Source: Bifidobacterium stellenboschense
GTDB taxonomy: Bacteria > Actinomycetota > Actinomycetes > Actinomycetales > Bifidobacteriaceae
DNA length: 64,000 nt
Direction of reading: 5' to 3'
NCBI RefSeq assembly: GCF_000741785.1
Contig: NZ_JGZP01000007.1
Span: 26,714-90,713, forward strand
Of this stretch, positions 18,073-26,253 are shown in pieces. The notes under the pieces were generated by a model that was not told the origin of the DNA, did not search any database, and saw only the letters and a list, made by a program, of their open reading frames with translations. Position numbers and translations under genes: made by a program. Position 1 is the first letter of the stretch. The number at the start of each line of letters is the position of its first letter.

Positions 18073-18292
18073 TCACGAATCGGAGACGGATGATATTCCC
18101 CGATACTCAAGGATGTCGGAATAGGTGACGAGTTCGACGTTGCCCATGCGCCGCGCAAGTTCCCCGCACCCATCGGTGAATCCCGACTTGGAGAACAGGT
18201 ACAGACGCGTCCGGGTGTATCGGAACAGCCGGCTGCGATGATCGAGCAGTTCCAAGACTCCGACATCGACCGGCTCGTTGGTCCATTTGCAC
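18073..18292 (-). pseudogene. C-terminal remnant of a DUF234-type AAA ATPase
   Basis: The minus strand reads KWTNEPVDVGVLELLDH, then a stretch containing LYLFSKSGFTDGC and ELARRMGNVELVTYSDIL before a stop. This is the C-terminal domain of the archaeal/bacterial ATPase family with a DUF234 (nuclease-like) tail. Only about 73 codons survive; an in-frame TAG stands immediately before the remnant, where intact members have a Gly-Glu-Cys-Lys-Trp pattern. The ATPase domain is absent, and eight bases further on a perfect 26-bp inverted repeat begins. A decayed mobile-type or defence-type gene. Confidence 0.7.
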
Positions 18293-18300
18293 TAGGCACC

Positions 18301-18362
18301 GCAAATTAGTCGACCATACTTTAGTCGAGTACGATTGACTAAAGTATGGTCGACTAATTTGC
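18301..18362. repeat. Perfect 26-bp inverted repeat beside the ATPase remnant
   Basis: Arms 18301-18326 and 18337-18362 are exact reverse complements with a 10-base centre. Each arm contains TTAGTCGACCATACTTTAGTC, quoted in part: TTAGTCGAC and TTTAGTC. It is more AT-rich than its surroundings. It could be an operator, an element end or a cruciform-forming recombination scar. Confidence 0.85.
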
Positions 18363-18376
18363 ATGACGAATCAGCA

Positions 18377-18538
18377 TCCCGGTTCACGATTTTCAAGGTC
18401 TATGGAATCGTGAACTGGAACCGAACGGAATCGCGCATGTGCGTTCCGCGGGAACGGCGGATTCCCAAGGAACCCCGTGTTCATATGAACAGGTTCCCGG
18501 TTCACGATTCGCCAAGCCTCAAAATCGTGAACCGGGAA
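18377..18538. repeat. Cluster of GGTTCACGATT inverted repeats
   Basis: GGTTCACGATT (about 18379) faces AATCGTGAAC (about 18407), and a second pair forms perfect 16-bp arms (18494-18509 with 18523-18538). A related pair (GATTCACGATT and AATCACGAATC) lies at 18048-18082. The same sequence therefore occurs about six times in 500 bases, in both orientations. Confidence 0.7.
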
Positions 18539-18545
18539 ACCCAAA

Positions 18546-18588
18546 GGGGCTGGCCCCCGGAGCCATCACGACCCCGGGAACCAGCCCC
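18546..18588 (-). terminator. Terminator downstream of purL
   Basis: On the minus strand, GGGGCTGG and CCAGCCCC pair around a 27-base loop that also contains CCCGGGG/CCGGGGG, with TTT after the stem. It lies about 34 bases after the purL stop codon. Confidence 0.7.
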
Positions 18589-18621
18589 TACCTTATCGAC
18601 CTACCTTATCGACCTACCCGA

Positions 18622-21600
18622 TCAGGCGGCGAAGTAGTCGACGCCGGCCTCGAAGATCGGCTGGACCTTGTCGCCGGGCACGTTCACGTACAGGCCGTTG
18701 CCGGAACGCTCCGAATGGCCCATCTTGCCGAACACGCGTCCGTCCGGGCTGGTGATGCCCTCGATGGCGAGCATCGAACCGTTCGGGTTGACGTCCAGGT
18801 CCATGCCGGGCACGCCGGCCTCGCTCACGTACTGCGTGGCGATCTGGCCGTTGGCCTTGAGGCGCGCGAGCGTCTCGTCGGAGGCGACGAAACGGCCCTC
18901 GCCGTGCGAGATGGCGACCGTGTGCACGTCGCCCACGGAGGTCTTCGCGAGCCACGGGGACAGGTCGGAGGCAACGCGCGTGCGCACGAGACGGCTCTGG
19001 TGGCGGCCGATCGTGTTGAACGTCAGCGTCGGGCAGGTCGCGTCCATGTCGACGATGTCGCCGAACGGCACCAGGCCCAGCTTGATGAGCGCCTGGAAGC
19101 CGTTGCAGATGCCGAGCATGAGGCCGTCGCGGTTCTTCAGCAGGTCGCGCACCGCCTCGGTGACGGCGGGGGCGCGGAAGAACGCGGTGATGAACTTGGC
19201 GGAGCCGTCCGGCTCGTCGCCGCCCGAGAAGCCGCCCGGGATCATCACGATCTGGCTCTTGCCGATTTCCTCGACCAGCTTGGCGGTGGACTCGGCCACC
19301 GCGGCCGGCGTGAGGTTGTTGACGATCAGCGTGTGCGCCTCGGCGCCCGCGCGTTCGAACGCGGCGGCCGAATCGTACTCGCAGTTGTTGCCCGGGAACA
19401 CGGGGATGATGACGCGTGGGCGCGCCACGCCGGAGCCGACGTACACGGTCTTCTTCACACCGGCCTCGGCCGCGTGGAAGTCGATGGTCTCGACGGTCTC
19501 GGTCTTCTCCGCGCCGTGGGAACGGTACGGGAACACGGATTCGATGCCGCCCTCCCACGCGTCCTGCGTGGCCGCGAGGCCCAGCGTCTCGCCGGCGGCC
19601 GTGAACTCGTAGGCTTCGGTGGTCACGCCGATCTCGCCGACCTCGACCAGGTTGGAAACGGCCGGGATCTTCTCGTTGTCCTTGAGCTCGACGATGAACG
19701 AGCCGTACGCCGGCTTGAACAGGTCGTCGAGCGCGATGCCGTCGTTGAGCGCGACGCCGATGCCGTTGCCCACGGTCATCTTGAACAGCGCCTCGGCGGT
19801 GCCGCCGTAGCCCGGCGTGGAGACGGCCAGCGCGGTGCCGAAGTCGGTGAGCTCCTCGACCAGGCCGAACGCGTCGAGCAGCGCGTCCTTGTCCGGCGTG
19901 AGGCCGTCGGCCAGGTAACGCGGCGCGATGCGCACGATGCGGTGGCCGGCACCCTTGAACTCGGGGGAGGTGGCGCGCTTCATATTGCCCACGGCCACGG
20001 CGAAGGAGATCAGCGTCGGCGGCACGTCGAGATCCTCGAACGAACCGGACATGGAATCCTTGCCGCCGATCGCGCCGGCGCCGAGGTCGATCTGAGCCAT
20101 GAGCGCGCCGAGCACGGCGGCCATCGGCTTGCCCCAGCGTTCCGGCTCGTCGCGCAGCTTCTCGAAGTACTCCTGGAAGCTCAGGTACGCCTTCTCATGC
20201 TCGAAGCCGGCGGCGACCAGCTTGGCGAGCGATTCGACGACGGACAGGTAGGCGCCGGTGAACTGGTTCTTCTCCATGATGTACGGGTTGAAGCCCCACG
20301 CCATCGCGGAGGCGGTGGTGGTCTCGCCGAACACGGGGAGCTTGGCGACCATCGCCTCGTTCGGGGTGAGCTGCTTGACGCCGCCGAACGGCATGAGCAC
20401 GGTGCCCGCGCCGATCGTCGAGTCGAAGCGCTCCGACAGGCCCTTGTTGGAGGCCACGTTGAGGTCGGTGACGAGCGCGTGCATGCGCTCGGCGAACGTG
20501 CCGGTGGTCCACGCGGCGGGCACCTCGTACGCCTGCTGCGCCTCGATGTGCACGGCCTGGTGCTTCGGCGCGCCGTTGGAGGCGAGGAACTCGCGGGTGA
20601 GGTTCACGATCTCGTCGCCGTTCCAGGTCATCACCATGCGCGGGTCCTCGGTCACGGTGGCGATTACCGTCGCCTCGAGGTTCTCCTCGCGCGCGTAGCC
20701 GAGGAACTCCTCGACGTCTTCGGCGGCGACGTCCACGGCCATGCGCTCCTGCGATTCGGAGATCGCCAGCTCGGTGCCGTCGAGACCCTCGTACTTCTTC
20801 GGGACGGTGTTGAGGTCCACGTACAGGCCGTCGGCCAGCTCGCCGACCGCCACGGACACGCCGCCCGCGCCGAAGTCGTTGCAGCGCTTGATGAGACGGC
20901 ACGCGTCGCCGCGGCGGAACAGGCGCTGCAGCTTGCGCTCGACCGGCGCGTTGCCCTTCTGCACCTCGGCGCCGTCGAGTTCCAGCGATTCGACGTTGTG
21001 GGCCTTCGAGGCGCCCGTCGCGCCGCCGATGCCGTCGCGTCCGGTGCGTCCGCCGAGCAGGATGATCTTGTCGCCGGGGGCCGGGGTCTCGCGGCGCACG
21101 TGGTCGGCCGGGGTGGCGGCCACGACCGCGCCCACCTCCATGCGCTTGGCCACGTAGCCCGGGTGGTAGATCTCGTCGACCTGGCCGGTGGCGAGACCGA
21201 TCTGGTTGCCGTAGGACGAGTAGCCGGCGGCCGCGGTGGTCACGAGCTTGCGCTGGGGGAGCTTGCCCTCCAGCGTCTCGGAGACCGGCACGGTCGGGTC
21301 GGCGGCGCCGGTCACGCGCATCGCCTGATACACGTAGGAACGGCCCGACAGGGGGTCGCGGATGCAGCCGCCGATGCAGGTGGCGGCGCCGCCGAACGGC
21401 TCGATCTCGGTCGGGTGGTTGTGGGTCTCGTTCTTGAACAGGAACAGCCAGTCCTGCATCTCGCCGTCGACGTCCACCTTCACCTTGACGGTGCAGGCGT
21501 TGATCTCCTCGCTCTCGTCGAGACCGGTGAGGATGCCGTTCTTCTTGAGCCACTTCGCGCCGATCGTGCCCATGTCCATCAGACACAGCGGCTTGCCCTC

Positions 21601-22374
21601 GCGGCCGAGCTCGCGGCGCAGCTCGAGGTAGCGCTCGAACGCGGCCTTCACGACCTCGTCGTCGATGGCGACGTCGGTCAGGATCGTGCCGAACGTTGTG
21701 TGGCGGCAGTGGTCGGACCAGTAGGTGTCGATGACCTTGATCTCGGTGATCGTGGGTTCGCGGCCCGCCTCGGCGAAGTACTTCTGGCAGAACTTGAGAT
21801 CCGCCAGGTCCATGGCGAGACCGCGCTCGTCGATGAACTTCTGGCCGGCTTCGGCGTCCATCTCGTTGAAGCCGGCGATGACCTCGACCTTGCCGGGCGT
21901 CGGCACGGCGGTCTTCAGCGTCTCCTTGACGTCGAGGGACGCCTCGCGCGCCTCGACCGGGTTGATGACGTAATGCTTGATCGCCTCGACGTCCGCCTCG
22001 GTCAGGTCGCCTTCGAGGGCGTACAGCTTCGCGGAGCGCACGGTGGGGCGCTCACCCTGCGAGATGAGCTGGATGCATTCGCTGGCGGAGTCGGCGCGCT
22101 GGTCGAACTGGCCGGGCAGGAACTCGGTGGCGAACACCTTCGCCGCGCCGAAGTCCGGCAGGTCGTTGGTCACGTCGTCCACCTGCGGCTCGCTGAACAC
22201 GGTGGGCGTGGCCTGGGCGAACAGCTCGGCGCTGATGCCCTCCACGTCGTAGCGGTTCACGATGCGCACGGACTTGAGGCCGGCGATGCCGAGGATGGTC
22301 TTCAGCTCGCCTGCGAGCTGCTGCGCCTCGACGTCGAAGCCGGGCTTCTTCTCCACGTACACGCGGAAAACCAT
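18622..22374 (-). CDS. purL: Phosphoribosylformylglycinamidine synthase, single-chain large form
   Basis: 1250 residues combining the ATP-dependent synthetase domains and a C-terminal glutaminase, which are separate PurL/PurQ/PurS proteins in many Gram-positives. It makes FGAM from FGAR, glutamine and ATP. Visible are the synthetase block YWSDHCRHTTFGT, FLFKNETHNHPTEIEPFGGA, and the glutaminase region VIIPVFPGNNCEYDSA with nucleophile cysteine in MLGICNGFQALIKLG. ATG start with AAAGGAC upstream. About 180 bases separate it from purC, occupied by two oppositely oriented two-hairpin elements; the two genes are probably co-transcribed. Confidence 0.95.
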   Translation of the reverse strand: MVFRVYVEKKPGFDVEAQQLAGELKTILGIAGLKSVRIVNRYDVEGISAELFAQATPTVFSEPQVDDVTNDLPDFGAAKVFATEFLPGQFDQRADSASECIQLISQGERPTVRSAKLYALEGDLTEADVEAIKHYVINPVEAREASLDVKETLKTAVPTPGKVEVIAGFNEMDAEAGQKFIDERGLAMDLADLKFCQKYFAEAGREPTITEIKVIDTYWSDHCRHTTFGTILTDVAIDDEVVKAAFERYLELRRELGREGKPLCLMDMGTIGAKWLKKNGILTGLDESEEINACTVKVKVDVDGEMQDWLFLFKNETHNHPTEIEPFGGAATCIGGCIRDPLSGRSYVYQAMRVTGAADPTVPVSETLEGKLPQRKLVTTAAAGYSSYGNQIGLATGQVDEIYHPGYVAKRMEVGAVVAATPADHVRRETPAPGDKIILLGGRTGRDGIGGATGASKAHNVESLELDGAEVQKGNAPVERKLQRLFRRGDACRLIKRCNDFGAGGVSVAVGELADGLYVDLNTVPKKYEGLDGTELAISESQERMAVDVAAEDVEEFLGYAREENLEATVIATVTEDPRMVMTWNGDEIVNLTREFLASNGAPKHQAVHIEAQQAYEVPAAWTTGTFAERMHALVTDLNVASNKGLSERFDSTIGAGTVLMPFGGVKQLTPNEAMVAKLPVFGETTTASAMAWGFNPYIMEKNQFTGAYLSVVESLAKLVAAGFEHEKAYLSFQEYFEKLRDEPERWGKPMAAVLGALMAQIDLGAGAIGGKDSMSGSFEDLDVPPTLISFAVAVGNMKRATSPEFKGAGHRIVRIAPRYLADGLTPDKDALLDAFGLVEELTDFGTALAVSTPGYGGTAEALFKMTVGNGIGVALNDGIALDDLFKPAYGSFIVELKDNEKIPAVSNLVEVGEIGVTTEAYEFTAAGETLGLAATQDAWEGGIESVFPYRSHGAEKTETVETIDFHAAEAGVKKTVYVGSGVARPRVIIPVFPGNNCEYDSAAAFERAGAEAHTLIVNNLTPAAVAESTAKLVEEIGKSQIVMIPGGFSGGDEPDGSAKFITAFFRAPAVTEAVRDLLKNRDGLMLGICNGFQALIKLGLVPFGDIVDMDATCPTLTFNTIGRHQSRLVRTRVASDLSPWLAKTSVGDVHTVAISHGEGRFVASDETLARLKANGQIATQYVSEAGVPGMDLDVNPNGSMLAIEGITSPDGRVFGKMGHSERSGNGLYVNVPGDKVQPIFEAGVDYFAA

Positions 22375-22429
22375 GAGGGTCCTTTCGTTATCAGGTTCTT
22401 AAACGGGCTGGGATGGGGAGTGATATGAA

Positions 22430-22548
22430 TATGGCCCCCGCCGGCGGGGGGCTGTCCGCGAAGCGGACTGGGGGTGGTCTTCCGGTTCGTTCCCGGACAG
22501 CCACCCTCAGTCAGCCTGTGGCTGACAGCTCCCGCCGGCGGGAGCCAA
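22430..22548. repeat. Two opposed two-hairpin elements between purC and purL
   Basis: A plus-oriented unit (about 22434-22478) has a CCCCCGCCGGCGGGGG hairpin, then GTCCGC...GCGGAC and TGGGGGTGG. A minus-oriented unit (about 22501-22548) has CCACCCTCAGTCAGCC, GGCTGAC and the constant GCTCCCGCCGGCGGGAGC. The second stems differ completely while still pairing. Confidence 0.85.
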
Positions 22549-22553
22549 CGGTG

Positions 22554-23306
22554 TCACTCGGCGCGTTCGACGCCTTCGGCCTCGGCCAGCTTGACCAGAC
22601 GGCCATAGATCTCCTCGTACGCGGGGATGATGTTGCCCAGGTCACGGCGGAAGAGGTCCTTGTCGAGGTGTTCGATCTTGCCGGACTTGTCCTTGAGGTC
22701 CCACAGGCGGCAGGTGTCCGGGGTGATCTCGTCGGCGAGCAGGATGGTGCCGTCGGAGGTCTTGCCCTCTTCGATCTTGAAGTCGACGAGCTGCACGTCG
22801 ATCTTGGAGAAGATGTCCTTGAGCGCCTCGTTGACGGCGCGGGCGATGCGGGAGATCTCGGCGAGCTCCTCCTCGGTCACGAGGCCGAGCGCGATGAGGC
22901 CGTCGTCGTTGATGAACGGGTCGCCCAGATCGTCGGACTTCACGCAGAACTCGAGGATCGGCTTCTTGAGCGGGGTGCCCTCCTCGACGCCGTAGCGCTT
23001 GGCGAAGGAGCCGGCCGCGGTGTTGCGCATGATGATCTCAAGCGGGAACATGTCCATCTTCTTGACCAGCTGCTCGGTGTCGGACAGACGCTTGATGAAG
23101 TGGCTCTCCACGCCGCGCGCCTTGAGCAGGTCGAAGATGACGGAGGTGATGTGGTTGTTCAGGTTGCCCTTGCCCTCGATCTGGGCCTTCTTCGCGCCGT
23201 TGCCGGCGGTCGCCTGATTCATGTATTCGACCCACAGCACATCGGGGTCGTCGGTTGCGTACATCTTCTTGGCCTTGCCCTTGTAGAGCATTTCCAGTTT
23301 CTCCAT
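22554..23306 (-). CDS. purC: Phosphoribosylaminoimidazole-succinocarboxamide synthase
   Basis: Joins aspartate to CAIR in purine synthesis, using ATP. About 250 residues, usual length. [20 protein letters not shown] is the family start; [28 protein letters not shown] and VDFKIEEGK are conserved blocks. The frame extends 25 codons upstream, but GAAAGGCG precedes the ATG at 23306 and the upstream part covers the promoter motif, so 23306 is chosen. Likely the first gene of a purC-purL unit. Confidence 0.95.
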   Translation of the reverse strand: MEKLEMLYKGKAKKMYATDDPDVLWVEYMNQATAGNGAKKAQIEGKGNLNNHITSVIFDLLKARGVESHFIKRLSDTEQLVKKMDMFPLEIIMRNTAAGSFAKRYGVEEGTPLKKPILEFCVKSDDLGDPFINDDGLIALGLVTEEELAEISRIARAVNEALKDIFSKIDVQLVDFKIEEGKTSDGTILLADEITPDTCRLWDLKDKSGKIEHLDKDLFRRDLGNIIPAYEEIYGRLVKLAEAEGVERAE

Positions 23307-23355
23307 TACTCGCCTTTCAGGAGTGGAATATCTGGGTGAACTAACGGTAAAAGGG

Positions 23356-23374
23356 TACCAATCGCCGGCTACAT
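23356..23374 (-). promoter_or_regulatory. Shared purine promoter/operator motif (purC copy)
   Basis: Identical over 19 bases to the motif upstream of purF (8219-8237). On the minus strand it leads directly into TACCCT, a TANNNT -10 candidate, giving an untranslated leader of about 40 bases. It separates purC-purL from purT, implying an independent promoter. Confidence 0.65.
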
Positions 23375-23465
23375 GCAACACACGACCGCGGCATGGTCAC
23401 CGCCGGTGGGATCATCTCCGCGCCGAATCGCCTCCGGCGAGACGGGGAGTGCGGAGAGTACGCCC

Positions 23466-24767
23466 TTACCGCACCTCGATGTCGAGCGCGTCGGCCACGT
23501 GCGCGGCCTTGGCACGCGCGTCGGCTTCGCTCTCGCCGATCGCCAGCGCGACGGCCATGCGGCGATGACCGTGCACCTCCGGCTTGGCGAAGACGCGCAG
23601 GTCGGTGCCGGGCTCGGCGAGCGCGCCCGCCAGATTCGAGAATTCCGCCTCGCCGTCGCCCGCGACCACGATCGCATGGCTGGCCGCGACGGAGCCCTCC
23701 GGCAGCGACAGCGCGACGTGCCCCGCCGTAACCGGCAGACCGAGGACCGCGCGCGCGTGCAGCGCGAACTCGCTCAGGCGCTGCGAGGCCATCGTCACCA
23801 TGCCCGTGTCGTGCGGGCGCGGCGAGACCTCGTTGAATAGGACCGAACCGTCGGTCAGTACGAACAGTTCCACGCCGAACACGCCCCAACCGGTCTCGCC
23901 GCTCGCCTGCGCCTTCGCGACCAGTCCCTCGACGGCCGTGCACGCGATGAGACCGGCCTGCGCGAGCACCTCCTCGGACGAGGTCGCCGGCTGCCAGGAT
24001 TCGCGGTAGTCTCCCGACTCCTGACGCTGCCCGATCGGCGCGCACGTCACGATGCCGGCGCTCGACGAGACCGTCAGCACGGTCAGCTCGTAGTCGAGCG
24101 GCGCCAGCGCCTCGACGATCACGCGCGACACGTCGCCCTCGCCGGCGGCGCGACGGCCCTCTTGCGCCTCCGTCCACGCGGCGTCGATCGCATCGGCGGA
24201 ACGTACGATGGACTGGCCGTGACCGGACGAGCTCATCACCGGCTTGACGACGCACGGGTATCCGACCTTGTCCGCGCCGGCACGCAGCTCCTCCAGGGAA
24301 CCCGCGAAACGGTACGGCGTGGTCGGCAGTCCCAACTCCTCATGCGCGATGACGCGCAGGCGCTCGCGGTCCATGCAGATCGCCGCAATCTCGGCGCTCG
24401 GCACCACCTGCACGCCACGTGCGGCCGCGTCGGCCAGCTCGGACGTGGCGATCGCCTCCACCTCGGGTACGACGATGTCCGGCCTGACCTCATCGAACAG
24501 GGCCTTGAGCTCGTCGGCGTTCGCCATGTCGAGCACGCGCGCCTCATGCGCCACCTGCTGGGCCGGCGCACCCGCGTAGGAGTCCGCGGCGCACACCCAC
24601 GCGCCCAGACGCATCAGTTCGATCGTCACCTCTTTGCCGAGCTCGCCCGAGCCGAGGAACAGCACGCGCGTCGGATGCGCGCCCAGCGGCGTGCCCAGCA
24701 CTCGGTCGGAAGCGGGGGAGTGGGAATCGGACAGGGAATCAGGGGAAACATTCACGCTATCGGTCAT
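23466..24767 (-). CDS. purT: Formate-dependent GAR transformylase
   Basis: 433 residues of the ATP-grasp superfamily, making FGAR from GAR, formate and ATP instead of using formyl-tetrahydrofolate. RVLFLGSGELGKEVTIELMR and VVPEVEAIATSEL match PurT rather than PurK; further blocks are YPCVVKPVMSSSGHGQS, GVFGVELFV and FNEVSPRPHDTGMVT. An extra Ser/Asp-rich stretch of about 25 residues precedes the core, and a start at 24767 without a clear ribosome site is uncertain. It lies upstream of purC on the same strand, and its own promoter would be in the divergent region to 24993. Confidence 0.88.
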   Translation of the reverse strand: MTDSVNVSPDSLSDSHSPASDRVLGTPLGAHPTRVLFLGSGELGKEVTIELMRLGAWVCAADSYAGAPAQQVAHEARVLDMANADELKALFDEVRPDIVVPEVEAIATSELADAAARGVQVVPSAEIAAICMDRERLRVIAHEELGLPTTPYRFAGSLEELRAGADKVGYPCVVKPVMSSSGHGQSIVRSADAIDAAWTEAQEGRRAAGEGDVSRVIVEALAPLDYELTVLTVSSSAGIVTCAPIGQRQESGDYRESWQPATSSEEVLAQAGLIACTAVEGLVAKAQASGETGWGVFGVELFVLTDGSVLFNEVSPRPHDTGMVTMASQRLSEFALHARAVLGLPVTAGHVALSLPEGSVAASHAIVVAGDGEAEFSNLAGALAEPGTDLRVFAKPEVHGHRRMAVALAIGESEADARAKAAHVADALDIEVR

Positions 24768-24930
24768 GCGTCACATTCTCCCATCGTGTCCCGATACGCC
24801 GTGCCGTCGCGTGTCCCGCCGCGCCGGCACGACATGTTCATCCGATGTGCGTCCGCTGATAACCCTCCATAAACACCGTGTATAGACACGCCGTTGCCAT
24901 GCGCCGGTCCGCGGCGTACCTTGAATACCA

Positions 24931-24956
24931 CCGATCGGTTGGGAATAAACGATCGG
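24931..24956. promoter_or_regulatory. Inverted repeat in the divergent purT/aminotransferase region
   Basis: CCGATCG and CGATCGG are exact reverse complements separated by 12 bases, a spacing suitable for a dimeric regulator. It lies 38 bases before the aminotransferase start. Confidence 0.35.
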
Positions 24957-24993
24957 GCCAACGTTTCCTGAAGGGGAAGAAGGGAGTTGGGAC

Positions 24994-26244
24994 ATGGGGA
25001 AAGGGAATCCGTCGCCCGCGGGGAATCCGATCGCGGATCTGATCTCACGCAGGGCGGCGGCGCTCCCTCCGAACCCGTTCGCTCAGGCGGACGCGCGCAC
25101 CGCCGCCGCGATTCGCGCCGGGCATGACGTCATCGACCTGTCCAAAGGCAATCCCGACGGCGCGCCTCCCGTGTTCATGCAGGACGCGCTCGCCCACGCG
25201 GCGCACGACCCGTCCCTGTTCCGCTATCCCGCATTCGACGGCATCCCCGCCTATCTCGACGCCATCGCGTACTGGTACGACACGCGTCACGGCGTCACGC
25301 TCGACCCGCGCACGCACCTGCTCGCCACCGCCGGCGCGTCGGTGGGCATCGCCACCGTCATCGAAGCGCTCGTCGACGAAGGCGACACTGTCGTGGCCGT
25401 CGACCCGTACTATCCGCAATACGAGGGCTCCACCGCCGTCGCGAAGGGGCGTTTCGTGACGATTCCCGCGGACCCGGCCCACGGCTACCTGCCCGATCTC
25501 GACGCCGTCTCGCCGCGTCTGTGGGACGAGGCGAAACTGCTCATCCTCAACTATCCGAACAATCCGACCGGCGCGGTCGCCACGCCGGAATTCTATGGGC
25601 ATGTCGTCGCGCTCGCCCACGCGCATCGGTTCGCGGTGATGAACGACTTCGCCTACGCGGGCATCGAATTCGGCAGCGAACCCTCTCCCAGCATTCTTGA
25701 GGTGCCCGGCGCGTCCGACGTGGCCGTGGAGCTCGGCTCGCTGTCGAAGATGTTCATGGTCGCCGGGTGGCGAGGCGGCTGGATCGCCGGCAATGCCGAC
25801 ATCCTCGCCGCCGCGAAGGCCGTCCATCAGCAGACCACCGTGCTCGCCTCCAGCGTCGTGCAGCAAGCCGGCGCGGTCGCGCTGAGCGGCGACCTGCGGT
25901 CCGTGACGGCGCTCGGTGCAAGCTACGGACACCGCGCGCAGGTGCTCGCCGACGGGCTTCGCGACGCGGGAATCGACGTGGCGCCGCCGCGCGGAGGACT
26001 GTTCCTGTGGGCGCGAGTGCCGGACGACTTCCGTGCGTCGGATGGAGGCGTGTCGGACGGAGACACGTCGGATGGAGGCGTGTCGGACACGTTCACCGCA
26101 TGGCTCATCGAACACGCGGGCGTGGCGGTCATGCCCGGATCGTGCTTCGGCCCCGCATCGGACGGATTCGTGCGCCTCAGTCTGCTGAAACCTGAACGCG
26201 ACCTCTATCAGGCGGTGTCGCGCATCACGCACGCGCTGGCATAG
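24994..26244 (+). CDS. PLP-dependent class I/II aminotransferase
   Basis: 416 residues, fold-type I. VIDLSKGNPDGAPP, LNYPNNPTGAVATP, NDFAYAGIEFG and the PLP-lysine region LGSLSKMFMVAGWRGGW are all present, as is the C-terminal arginine block GFVRLSLL. Substrate is not decided by sequence; related enzymes act on aspartate, alanine or LL-diaminopimelate-type substrates. An Asp/Gly/Ser-rich insertion near residue 350 (DGGVSDGDTSDGGVSD) is coded by a short tandem repeat (26038-26092). ATG with GAAGGGAG upstream. The glycosyltransferase starts 9 bases after its stop, so the two are probably co-transcribed. Confidence 0.85.
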   Translation: MGKGNPSPAGNPIADLISRRAAALPPNPFAQADARTAAAIRAGHDVIDLSKGNPDGAPPVFMQDALAHAAHDPSLFRYPAFDGIPAYLDAIAYWYDTRHGVTLDPRTHLLATAGASVGIATVIEALVDEGDTVVAVDPYYPQYEGSTAVAKGRFVTIPADPAHGYLPDLDAVSPRLWDEAKLLILNYPNNPTGAVATPEFYGHVVALAHAHRFAVMNDFAYAGIEFGSEPSPSILEVPGASDVAVELGSLSKMFMVAGWRGGWIAGNADILAAAKAVHQQTTVLASSVVQQAGAVALSGDLRSVTALGASYGHRAQVLADGLRDAGIDVAPPRGGLFLWARVPDDFRASDGGVSDGDTSDGGVSDTFTAWLIEHAGVAVMPGSCFGPASDGFVRLSLLKPERDLYQAVSRITHALA

Positions 26245-26253
26245 ACTGGAGCA

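Noticed and set aside
18301..18362. Terminator for the upstream or downstream gene
   Set aside because: It lacks a T-run after the stem, and separate terminators exist at 17991 and 18546.
23466..24767. Annotation as PurK
   Set aside because: The N-terminal blocks RVLFLGSGELGKEV and VVPEVEAIAT match PurT; PurK lacks the second.
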